This document shows positions 49,093 to 59,299 of a stretch of DNA of 64,000 nucleotides, one piece after another (positions within the stretch are counted from its first letter, which is position 1; each line of letters starts with the position of its first letter). The translations under genes were made by a program, and so were the position numbers. Where the stretch lies: assembly GCA_950106755.1 (NCBI GenBank), contig OX467083.1, positions 47,444,555 through 47,508,554 of the forward strand, read 5' to 3'. The notes below the pieces were generated by a model. The model saw nothing but the letters and a program-made list of their open reading frames with translations. It did not search any database and was not told where the DNA came from. The DNA is from Climacium dendroides (lineage: Eukaryota; Streptophyta; Bryopsida; Hypnales; Climaciaceae).

Positions 49093-49704
49093 TTCATCTT
49101 GTCTACAATTCATCAAAATCTTCACACTAGTTAAACCACATTAGTTCAAAACATATTCAACTACCTCACACTAAGTGAAGTAACTTGAATGGAAGATGGA
49201 TAATTAAATGGAAAAAAGAGAAAGCAACAATTGGTTGTCATGATTATCATTATTACTCAATGTTAGGGCTAGTTAATTTTAGGGACAAACCAAATATCCT
49301 CTTAAATTATCAAAGTAGTAATTGGTGGAAAGATACATGGGTTCTAAATTGGATTTACATTATATTTAAGGCCAAGATTATTTTTTAGGGATGAGAAGTC
49401 CACTTGGAATTTTATATGACCAAAAATATATAATATTTTGCTAGCTTTTAGGAACATTTTTCTTGTCAACCACTTTGAGGTAGGCCTAACGAATTTCTAG
49501 AAGACCAAAGGGGCTTAAACCTTACAACTTTAGATTTTATCTATTTAATTGATATTGTTGTTTGACAATGTTGAATCTAATAATAAATAGATATGGCATG
49601 ACTATGGTCACTATTGAATTTACACCAAGACCATGCTAAGTGTCATTACTATTTTTTTCGGTCTTGGACTCTTACTTCCCATGGTCACATTTAATAAAGT
49701 GGGG

Positions 49705-50008
49705 TAAGAGAATCTTTTCTAAAGGTGACCATGATTTAAAAGCAATCATGACAAAAGGTACATTTTGCTTTCTTCAATGTACCAACATTGTACATTTGAA
49801 GAGGTGTTGGCTTTAAATGTCCCTTGTATTTAAACTTCAAAAATTCATAACTAATTCCACAAAGGTTTAAAAATATGAAACAACTTGAGTCAGATGCCAA
49901 TTCCATTTTTCTTCCTACAAAATTTTATTGAAAATTCTTTCAAAGAGTTTAGCTTTCTAAAGAAGGCAATAAACTCTTAAATATTCACTTTAAGAGCAGA
50001 CTACCTTA
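49705..50008 (+). repeat. Family P element (304 bp)
   Basis: The left end TAAGAGAATCTTTTCTAAAG and the inverted right end TAAGGTAGTCTGCTCTTAAA agree at most positions. The interior carries the family P core. It abuts the TTAA-bounded element that starts at 50017. Confidence 0.55.
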
Positions 50009-50012
50009 ATCT

Positions 50013-50958
50013 TTAACCTTCAAATGACTTTTTTACTATATTTTCATCCAAAATGCTTCCAAACTACCATTTCTAGTACAAGTACCAAATTTTAGAAAAA
50101 AACATTTTTGGACACATATAACTTTAGGATCTTGTAGTACACTAGTTTGAGAAGATGTGGAAAAAATTTCAGAAATTTCCACCATGTAGAGTGCAAGATA
50201 TCAGTGTTTGAATTGATAAAAATTCTTTTTTGGCTTTGCAAAAAATAGGATAGTTGAACTTCACCAAGTCACATTTGTATGAAAAAATGTCCTTTTTGGT
50301 GGTACTTCTTTCATTAAATTCATTCTTCAAGGCTAGTTGGCTATATGCTTGAAAAATTTTACATCATTTGGAATTGTATTACATATAGGAAAAAAATAGC
50401 AATTAGAAAGAAGTAGAGAATGATTGAAAAGACTAAATTGTTAGTTAGAATTTAGTTATGGAATTGAATAATGCCAATCCCAATGGTTGTAATGTTGTAA
50501 TAAACAATCTATATCCTATGGTTTTATTTTATTTTTCAAAAATATTGAAAATTGAAATAAACAAAGGATTTCAAAGTTTATTTTGTTATAGAAAAGTCAT
50601 AACTCCCCTGCAAACTAAAACTCTTCATAACTTTCATCTCATGATTTAAAATGGAATGATTCAAAGCTTTCCATGAATACATAAATCTGAAAAACCAATT
50701 TCAAATTTTTGTTCTTGAAAAAACTAATTTTTTAATCTACCTGGATTGCTTAGCTAAGGAAAAAAAACTATATAATATATAATAACTTTTTTACCATGTA
50801 GTTAAAAATTATGAAAATTATTGGGCCTTAAAAAAACAACCTCGTCCCTATGTTGTCTGAAAATTTCAAAGAAAAAACCCGAAAAGTCCATTTGTAGTAA
50901 ACTACCTATAATAGCTTTGTTGCCAAAAAAAATACAGTTTGGGTCCTTTAAAGGTTAA
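50013..50958 (-). repeat. Family A element, full-length, reverse (938 bp)
   Basis: The segment 50017-50954 lies between TTAA at 50013-50016 and 50955-50958. On the minus strand it starts CCTTTAAAGGACCCAAAC and aligns along its whole length with 54166-55131, including the middle part missing at 13499-13976. No open frame over 63 codons. Confidence 0.7.
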
Positions 50959-51200
50959 ACGTCAGGTCGTTGATAATAGAAATCATCCCTATTGATATCG
51001 TGTGACATCATCTATTTAAAAAACAACAAAAGTACTCATCGGAGGTCAAACTACCGTGCAAGATCTCTCTTCTCAGCACAAAATTCTAAGGATGAATTAC
51101 ACTTATGTCCTACACTTCTGTCCTACACTTTTGTCCTACATGAAAAGATTCTTTGTCATCTATCAAACAAAAAATGTCTTTGGAGTCATTTAAGGATTAA
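50955..51200 (+). repeat. Family E copy sharing a TTAA with family A
   Basis: The segment 50959-51196 begins directly after the TTAA that ends the family A element and ends agtcatttaagga before TTAA at 51197-51200. A stretch of about 18-22 bp around gtcctacact(t/c)ttgtcctaca is locally triplicated. Confidence 0.55.
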
Positions 51201-51264
51201 GTACCTTGGAGTGCTTGTACGCCTTTGATCCCACCCCATGGTCTAAACCGGCACACCTTCCTAT

Positions 51265-51395
51265 TCATTACATTTGTCTACTATTTCCCATGTTTTTTTA
51301 GTGGAACCCTACAACTACACTTGTCTACTATTTCCCATGTTTTTTTTAGTGCAACCCTACAACTACACTTGATCCCTTGATCCCTTGATCCCTAT
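51265..51395 (+). repeat. 48 bp tandem duplication and (CTTGATCCC)n
   Basis: ttgtctactatttcccatg, then agtg(g/c)aaccctacaactacac occurs twice, 48 bp apart (51273 and 51321). It is followed by three cttgatccc units. Confidence 0.75.
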
Positions 51396-51659
51396 GAAGT
51401 GGGAAGATTGCAGGGTGTCATCCACATCCTGAATGGAACAAGTTGCCCACCAGCTACAGGAGTGTGAATCGGAACAAGCTACAAATCCCGTACTTGGTAC
51501 AGGTTAGGTGAATCCCGTACTTGGTACATTTTAGGTTCTGCAGTTCTGCTGCTGCTGCTGCCTGGGCTATTATCAACATGTACAGTCCCCTACTTGTAGT
51601 ATTCTACTCAGTACAGTCCTCACACACTCCTATAAATGTGTACCTCGGAGTCACGCTTT

Positions 51660-52340
51660 CGTCACACTCCAACCACTTGGAATTCCGATCGAGGGAATTC
51701 AGGGTGAGTGGCTTTGCTTTTCGGAGGTTTCCTTCTGCCGATGGAGGGAATTTCAGGGTGAGTGGCGTTGCTTTTCGGAGGTTTCCTTGTGCTGTTGATT
51801 ACAGCATGCCAACGTAACCCTGACATTTTGTTTCTGTCGTCAGTGGAATCCGATTCCTTTCCTTGGTCACGTTCAACAAAGTAGGGCTGGGCTACAGTGA
51901 AGAAAACGCTGCTGTGTAAGTGGGGCTTTGTTTGCATCGGCGATTACCTCATACCCTACTAGAGTGCCGTGTGGCGTTACCACAATCAAAACAAAAGTAA
52001 AAGTAATTTTCTAATTTTTTTAGAACCAAAAACAACTAAAAAATCCATAACTTTCTCACCGTGAGTCGCAATGCCACGAAACAAAGCTCGTGCACCCCAC
52101 CTTGCCGAGGGCTTTCTGACGGTACCAAGATTGTGACCAAAATATATAAGTAAAACTAATGTTCTAATTATTTAGTCCATAAAAATACTACAAAATTCAA
52201 TAACTTTCACATCGTGAGTCGGAACGCCATGAAACCAAGCTGGTGTAGGGCTGGGCTACAGTGAAGAAAACGCTGTGTAAGTGGGGCTTTGCATCGGAGA
52301 TTACGCAGGACGTTAAATCATGCCAACGAAGGTGGGCCCA
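51660..52340. repeat. Nested duplications around two family G copies
   Basis: A roughly 58 bp unit (cagggtgagtggc, then ttgcttttcggaggtttcctt) is doubled at 51694-51800. A unit with ctgggctacagtgaagaaaacgct, then gtaagtggggcttt occurs at 51886 and about 52246. Between them lie family G copy 5 (51961-52135, with gagggctttctgacggtaccaag) and a partial copy 6 (52141-52235). Minus-strand frames repeat the peptide KPHLHS..FFTVAQPY because of the duplication. Confidence 0.65.
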
Positions 52341-52710
52341 GCAAGGTAAACTTTGTGTTCTAAGAATAAAAGTAAAAAAAAAATCCCTATTTTGAGCCAT
52401 GTCTAGGGTATATTGTAGACCTCACCTAGCTAATTTGGGGTCTCTGATTGCAAATAAGAATTCAAAAGTTGCAAAAAAAATCATCTGTGGCAAATAAAAA
52501 ATTCCTGCATTTTCCCCGGGTTAAATCCACCTCAGCAGGGCCCACCTAAGTTGGCACAATTTAACGTCCTACGGCAATTACCTCATACTGCATCTCACTT
52601 AGAGCCGGGCTCCATTGGGCTTCCGGACCTCCAGGTTCCGGAGGTTCAGGGGGGGCTCCATTGAGCTTAGGGTCCGGTCTGGAGGTCCGGCCTGGCCTCT
52701 AGGCTCTAGT

Positions 52711-52976
52711 CCTTGCAATTCGGAATTGCAGGCCTGGAGCCCCCTTTTTTGAGAAAGCAAACAAACTCATTTACTCGCTATAGTGAATTTGAGACAAATT
52801 ACTCCCTATAGTGAACTCGAGACAAATTACTCCCAACTCCAGTCCTTGCAATTCGGAATTGCAGGCCTGGAGCCCCCTTTTTTGAGAAAGCAAACAAACT
52901 CATTTACTTGCTATAGTGAATTCGAGACAAATTACTCCCTGTAGTGAACTCGAGACAAATTACTCCTTGTAGTGAA
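52711..52976 (+). repeat. 133 bp tandem duplication
   Basis: ccttgcaattcggaattgc starts at 52711 and again at 52844, and nearly all of the 133 bp unit is repeated. Inside each unit a roughly 28 bp phrase (tagtgaa(t/c)t(t/c)gagacaaattactccc) is itself repeated. Confidence 0.85.
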
Positions 52977-53805
52977 TTCGTAATCTGGCTGTAGGGAGCC
53001 TTCTTCTTGTGTAATAAGTTTGTGCCAAAGTAATAAACCTTGTCAAATTCTTCAATCACATGTTTTGCCATACGTCTGAACATTGTTCTTGCTGGACGCT
53101 TCATAATCTGCCTTTGACACTAAAAATTTTAAGAACAAATAATCCCAACAGTATTCAATAATCTCAAGGGCTAATTTTGTAATGTGTTTCCATTGTAACT
53201 TAATTTGCTTTTTCTCCATGACTTTGTCCATACCATTTATGCAAAGTTAATAATTACACCTAAAGTACACAATTAACCTAGAAAAATAAGTTGTAAATTC
53301 CACTTAACTTTGAAAAATTCCACAAGGTGTTCTTTGGCTCGGAATTTGATGAAAGTACCACCGTTGGATTCATACTACAAACCATTTTCTAGAAATGTTT
53401 TTTAATTTTAAAAAAATAACTGAATTCTTGATGGGAAGCTGAATCAAAGAGGGGCAACCTTTCAAAGAGGGGCCGGTAAAAGAACTTGGTCGCTTCATTC
53501 AAATGGCAAATGCAATGGCATTGCTTGGGCAATCTCTTGCACAAGGCCCTCCACGTGAATGAAAAAGTATTTGTTGTGGACTAGGATTTTGTGCACAATG
53601 TAATAATTATTTACGAAACCTTAAATCCAAATTTTGAAAAAATCTAATATAGATTTCTTTTATCGTATAAGTAGTTCATTTCTAAAAACAAATAATCCCA
53701 ACAGTATTCAATAATCTCAAGGGCTAATTTCTAAATCATTTTTCATTTTCAAATCATTTTCAAATCATTTAGAAAACAATTTCTATTTTTAAATAATTTT
53801 AAAAA

Positions 53806-53880
53806 CATTTTCCATTTAAAAATCATTTTCCATTTAAAAATCATTTTCCATTTAAAAATCATTTTCCATTTAAAAATCAT
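53806..53880 (+). repeat. 18 bp minisatellite, four units
   Basis: cattttccatttaaaaat is repeated four times almost perfectly. Diverged units precede it (53735-53775). Read on the minus strand it gives a MIFKWK peptide repeat, which is not evidence of a gene. Confidence 0.85.
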
Positions 53881-54161
53881 ATTTAAATTAAAAAAAGAGG
53901 GAGAGCCTTTCAAAGAGGCGTCACTACAAGAACTTGGTTGCTGGCAAGCAGATGGTAAAAGCGATTTCCCCAAAAGTAGCGTCCCATCCGGAGGTCCGGA
54001 GCCCAATGGAGCCTGGGTCTAGATCGGAGGTCTGGGCCCTCGTCCAGGCTTTGTACCTTTGGGGGACAATGGAGCTTGGCTCTTAAGTTAAGGTGGTTGG
54101 TTGGAATTCCGACCCTCTTCTTCAGATTGTCCCCTTCCCCTGGTTGGCTTTAAAATTGGCC

Positions 54162-55135
54162 TTAACCCCTAAAGGACCAAACGGTGTTTTTTGGCAACAT
54201 AATGATTTTGGGTAGCTCACTACGAATGGAATTTCCATTTTTTTCATTGAAGTTTTCATTTTTTTTCATTGAAATTTTCACACAACATGTATCCAAGGAG
54301 TAGTTTTCAAGCCCAACAATTTTCATAACTTTTGACTACATGGTTAAAAAGTTATTGTATGATATGTAGTTTTCTTTGTTTTGCGGGCAGTTTGGGCAGG
54401 AAAAAAACTTCTTTAAAAATCATTTTTAAAAAAAATAAAAATTTGAAATTGATTCTTTAGATTTATTTATACATGGATATCTTTGAAACATTCCATTTTG
54501 ATTACTGAGATGAAAGTTATGAGGAGTTTTAGTTGTGGGTAGTTTGAAGGTAGTTATGAAATCTATACTCTAAAATAAACTTCAAAGTCCTTTATTTAAC
54601 TGAATTTTTTATATTTTTGAAATAAAATAAAATAATTGGATGTAAATTGTTCATTAAAACATTACAACCATTGGGATTGACATTTTTCAATTTCATAAAT
54701 AAATTGTTAACAATTTTGTATTTTGAATCATTTTCTACTTCTTTCTACTTTCTATTTTTTTCCTATATGTTGTACAATTTCAAATGATTTGAAAATTTTC
54801 AAGCATGTAGCCACCTTGCCTTGAAGAATGAATCCAAAGAGTGACCACCATTTTTAACATTTTTTCATAATGGTTTGACTTTAAGAAGTGCAATTGCCCA
54901 AGTTTTCACAGGGACAAAAAAAAGGATTTTTGTTTCTTCAAACGTTAATATCTTGCAATCTACATGGTGAAAATTTCTGAAAATTTTTCTACATCTTTTC
55001 AAACCAAAGTAATATAAGATCCTATGGTTAGATGTATCAAAAATGATTTTTTTTCAAAAATTTGGTACTTGTACTAGAGATGGCAGTTTTTGAGCATTTT
55101 TGGTGAACATATAGTCAAAATCCTTCAGGGGTTAA
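54162..55135 (+). repeat. Family A element, full-length reference copy (966 bp)
   Basis: The segment 54166-55131 lies between TTAA at 54162-54165 and 55132-55135. The termini CCCCTAAAGGA and, inverted, CCCCTGAAGGA match at 10 of 11 positions. Relatives: 50017-50954 (reverse, full), 13499-13976 (deleted) and 48572-49088 (left part). No coding capacity, so it would be non-autonomous. Confidence 0.72.
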
Positions 55136-55239
55136 GAGGTTGGTAAATGAGTAATCAATGTTCCTTTGATGATGAAAGAGTGGTTTATCATTTACCAATT
55201 AATTTTTCATACTTTGATAGGGGACGTAGTTAGAACCAA

Positions 55240-55508
55240 TATGGGTCCATTTCTGAAAACATGTATGTGCATTCAAAAAAACTTTTTCACTCAAACTTTG
55301 AATGTTAATATCTTTTAATCCATATGGTCAAACTTCATGATCATGAAATTTTTACCACATGATTTCATACAAGTAAAGTACAAGATCCTATGGTTAGATT
55401 TTTTAAAGACTATTTTTTTGTTGCCTTGGATGAATTGAGCAGAAATGGCAGTTTTGAGTGATTTATTGATTTTTGACCAAAAACAAGCCTTGGCACTTCA
55501 GGAGTTAA
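55240..55508 (+). repeat. Family D right-end fragment
   Basis: aatgttaatatcttt, gatcctatggttaga and gcagttttgagtgatt match the right part of 939-1513. The end ggcacttcaggag is followed by TTAA at 55505-55508. The left terminus is missing. Confidence 0.5.
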
Positions 55509-55597
55509 GTTTAGTACAAATCGCATTTAGGAACCTTGTTTATTACTTTTTGCATGCTACAGTGCTTGTTTTCAGACCGCATGTGTGTGGGTTTTGC

Positions 55598-55810
55598 AAG
55601 GCCTAGGGATCATAAATAGGTACCTCTGGCAGAATTCTTCGAAACTTCATAAGTAATTCATAAATGCTCTAAAAAATATGAAGCCACTTGGTTTAGGCTC
55701 CAAATCATTTTTCTTCAAGTGGAAAATAAACACAAATAATTTCATGCATCTAAAGACCATCAAAAAGGTCGACCAGCCCGTAAAGGGTCGCTTCATGAGC
55801 CCACTACCTT
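55598..55810. repeat. Family P element (213 bp)
   Basis: AAGGCCTAGGGATCATAAA at the left and, inverted, AAGGTAGTGGGCTCATGAA at the right, 13 of 19 alike. The size matches the copy at 12604-12819. Confidence 0.5.
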
Positions 55811-56289
55811 ACTGAACAAGAATTGCAGGTCCTAAATTTTGCTGGCATCAAAGCAAGGCCACCCGTCCTGCAAAATGCAAGCAGCCTTGATTTGCAAATA
55901 TGGGGGCTTGGTCGGGTTTGGCAGCCAGGCTACTAGGCTTATCCCACCCATGGTCTCTTAAGAGGTCATATCCCCCAACCTAACAACTCACATCAATTAT
56001 TAAAAATGATGAAAGCTTATCGAAGTTGCGACGTGGACAATAATTGCCACAGTGAAAACTGCAAAAATAGAGTGAAAGAACAAGAGCCTTGAACCTTCGC
56101 CAACCTCTGCGCCTCTTGTCGCTTCTTGTTTTGTCAGCCGCAGGGTGGCCTGCAAATTGAGGTCGTTTTGCCAGTTGCAGAGCGTTTTCGGCTTGCTCCT
56201 CCTAAGAGGTCATCTGTTTTATAGGATGGGTAGGGTTGGGATGGGCGGGGTTGTTTTTTAGGCGCCTCTTAACAGTTCATTGAAGTTGT

Positions 56290-56622
56290 ATGACGGGTGG
56301 GGATGCTCTCACTTACCGGCATCGTTGTTTCCAAATTGTTTATGCTGAAACTCCAACTACTCCCAAAAAAAAACCAGTCATGTCCTTAGCTACTAGAATT
56401 GTTTATGCTAAAACTCCATCTACTCCATCAATTAAAAAAAATCAGTCATGTCCCTGGCTACTGGGAATTGTTTATGCCGAAACTCCATCCACTCCATCAA
56501 TTAAAAAAAAATCAATTGTGTCCCTAGCTACAGTACCGAGGGAGGGAGGGAGGGACACAATTTTCAAAAGGATTCAAAAGTTGGAGGTTTCAAAAGTGCA
56601 AAGGCGGAGGAGTGGGTCTTGA
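56290..56622 (+). repeat. Three-copy tandem repeat spanned by a 110-codon ORF
   Basis: Units beginning attgtttatgc at 56335, 56398 and 56467 (spacing 63 and 69 bp) carry gaaactccatctactcc and ca(g/a)t(c/t)(a/g)tgtcc. An ATG-started frame runs through them and repeats IVYAETPSTP. The spacing is a multiple of three, but small indels shift one unit's reading (NQSCPWLLG), so purifying selection on a protein is doubtful. No family is recognised. Confidence 0.5.
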
Positions 56623-56803
56623 TCCTCGCGAGCAGCAGTACTGTATCATGGTGCCCCACTAAAACTAGATAATGCTTGTGTATAGTCCAAGGTCACAATA
56701 ATAATATGTTGTTGCTTTAAAAGTGGGTTGGACATATTCGCACACCATTGACAGTCACCAGGCATGGGAAGGGGGCAAGTTCAGCCAGGGCTTTCATTGT
56801 TGT

Positions 56804-57137
56804 AAGGTAGGAGGTCCATAAATGGACCATTTAAGGGCCAGAACTGAATTTCGGGGAGGTGAAACATCTTGAAATAATTGTCAGTACATTTTAATTCCTT
56901 GAAAGACAAGAGGAATTGGCATCTTACCCAAGTCATTTCATATTTTTTGGGAGCTTTGTGGAATTAGGTATAAAATTCTGAAGTTGAAATGGCATAGGGG
57001 TCTAAAATGGCTCACCTCTTAAACTATACACTATCTCTACATTGCTAAAGGCTATGAAAATGCAACATGTACAAATAGTGTACATTTAAGAAAGTGAGTC
57101 ATTTTAGGGCTTGAGCCATTTTAGAACCTCCTACCTT
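56804..57137. repeat. AAGGT-terminated inverted-repeat element (334 bp)
   Basis: The left 22 bases (AAGGTAGGAGGT, then ccataaatgg) and the inverted right 22 bases agree at 19 positions. The interior is a reversed family P core (gaggaattggcatctta). No target duplication is obvious. Confidence 0.65.
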
Positions 57138-58630
57138 GAGCTTCTATTGTATTAGCAAATAGAAAAAAATTCACTTTGGTTTTGTTCATGTTGCCATGTG
57201 CTAGGTCCATGCTTTGGCAAATGGAATGCTTTTCTTTTCAGTTTAAAAACTTAAACCTTGAAAATAGGACACTTCATATCTTGATTGAATCAAACTTCAC
57301 TAGTTTTCTATATTAGGACACACATTTTGAACATTTGAAATGAAAAGAAAAAATAGACTATTGGAATTATGTTTTTTTGAGTCAAAATTTAAAACAATTG
57401 GAATAAAAAACTACGTGAAAATCTAGGCTTGACTTTCAAAGTGTCCTTTGGGCTTATAAGGTCCTTTGAGGGTTAATTGTAGCTTAGCAAATGAAGAAAA
57501 TGAAGGGTGATACGTTTAGTTTCTACTCCATGTTAAGTTAGTTTTTTTATTTAAACAAATTTAAACAAATTACAAATTAAATTTTTGCAAGCTCTACATA
57601 TTTGAATCCAAATTGTAAATTAAATTGAAATATATCCTTTATGCCCAACTCAAAGATTCACTTTGTGTTTTTCCTTTGACCTCCAATAAGTAAGTGTAAT
57701 TAATAAATCAATGGAATATATCATTCAATTTTAGAGTCTTTGCTCCCCTATGCACTTATTCTTAAAATCAACTCAAACATTGGAGATATAAAATAAGAGA
57801 TACATATGCATTTCCAACACCTAGGCCATGACCAAAATAGGACTTGGTGCAATTTTGGAATCAAAATTGTATTCATGTTTGAATGAACCTATATACGACT
57901 ATAATGAACAAGGCAATAGATAACTTTGGTAATGCATAGTATAGTAATGAAGAAATAACTCCAACTATTGTTATAGGTTGGTGTGAATCAAAGGTATATT
58001 CATATGGGTCCCATATAGTTAGCTTCAAGGGTTTAAAATGAGTAGGCTCTATACTCTTTACCAACTTATTTATGAAATTTACAAGTTTTTTTGAAGACCA
58101 AATTATTCAAAAATAATGTATTTGTGATTTCTTTAATTTATATCAATGAAGGTTAATATATAATTATATTTGTATGAATTAGTGGATGAAGATGTATAAT
58201 TGCCATGATAATGACGATCTTGGACGATGACAAGAAGTTGGTTGTTCATTAGTCTAAGTTTGTATATGGAGTACGTTATTATAGCATTTTGATTGCTAGT
58301 GTGGAAAAACTAATGTTTTGATTTTTAACAGTGAGTTTCGAAGTTTGATGATGAGTTCATCCAACTTTGAGAGTTTCAAGAGAAACAAATCCAAATAGAT
58401 TAGTTGCAATCATACAAATTGAAGTAAAAATTCAATTTCAAATTAAGCCCTCCTATGGTATTGCAATCTTTTTTAATCCATTTTATGACCAAAGGAAAAA
58501 GATTGAACAAAACAAAGCATGAAACTCAACATGTATGAATTCTTTTTATCTTGAATTTCATGTTTTCTTTTTCACCAATGAGAAATTGAAAATTCCTTAA
58601 ATGAAGCTTCGGAATATTTGGAAGATTAAT
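57138..58630. other. AT-rich intergenic DNA, no gene seen
   Basis: 57330-57475 is related to 2700-2858 (gaaaa..c.ag.cttgactttcaaa; gtcctttgagggttaa), another dispersed repeat that ends at a TTAA. Otherwise nothing recognisable; open frames are short. Confidence 0.5.
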
Positions 58631-58635
58631 TTTAG

Positions 58636-59212
58636 TTAACCTTGTAACAATACAAAGACCAACAAGTATTCAATGAATGACTTTGAACTTTTTGATAAAG
58701 CTGAAAAATACACATTTTTATTTGCTTGCATGACTATAATTGTACTAAGAAGCAAGAAAGGCTCGGCTCTATCTTTGCAGCATTGACTTGCTTTTTGAGT
58801 AAAGTCTAATGAAGCTTCCTCACATGTAGCTTTTGTCAAAGCAAAGCCTCCTCCCCTACAGTCAGAGCCAACAATAATCCTACGGTTGCCCGAGACACTG
58901 GAGATCTGCATTCAACTGACTGAGCTCTCCTAGCTAGGCTGACAAGATTTTAGCATTATTGGATATAACTTACGGTAACGCCGAGTACGTTGGATCAATT
59001 GCAAGTTGAAGCACGTGCGGTGCTGCATGAAGTCCGTTGCAAGCCGAGTGCAGGACTAGAATTGAGAGTCTCACCTTGTGAGGTGCAAGCTTGAGCTCTC
59101 GGGCTAGCCAGTCTGATTGGTTTGTACACATCCTGATCATTCTTTTCAGGTTATTTTCAATTTCTTGCTCTGCGTGCAGTGCAATACAACATTCTGTAGA
59201 GGCATTGCTCAT
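58636..59212 (-). other. Possible gene fragment or unknown gene, minus strand
   Basis: Sequence of moderate GC with an ATG-started minus-strand frame from 59212 (MSNASTECCIALHAEQEIEN...) reaching two strong donor-like sites, AAG|GTGAGA at about 59075 and ACC|GTAAGT at about 58974. A second open frame (58636-58911) follows a TGAATGCAG acceptor-like site. I do not recognise the protein. It could be an unknown gene, a pseudogene or an antisense transcript. Confidence 0.2.
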
Positions 59213-59299
59213 ATATTCAATACTTTTGCTTTATTCCAGCTTCTAAACAACGAAGTGGCTTCAAATAGACTGGATTGTTTGTGGCGTTCGTTGAATTGA

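Larger units (their letters stand above)
52597..54086. repeat. About 1.49 kb element with GC-rich inverted termini
   Basis: The left end CTTAGAGCCGGGCTCCATTG (52598-) is mirrored at the right end, which reads CTTAAGAGCCAAGCTCCATT when inverted. A second inverted pair (ggctccattgggctt, then ccggacctcc, at about 52609 and about 53989-54012) lies inside. The interior holds a 133 bp tandem duplication (52711-52976), an 18 bp minisatellite (53806-53880), and a short minus-strand frame (52904-53104) that starts MKRPARTMFRRMAKHVIEEF and reads like a protein fragment. No transposase is recognisable. Confidence 0.55.

Noticed and set aside
53735..53880. Regular short repeats resembling a CRISPR array
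   Set aside because: The units are contiguous 18 bp copies without spacers, in a eukaryotic genome; it is a minisatellite.
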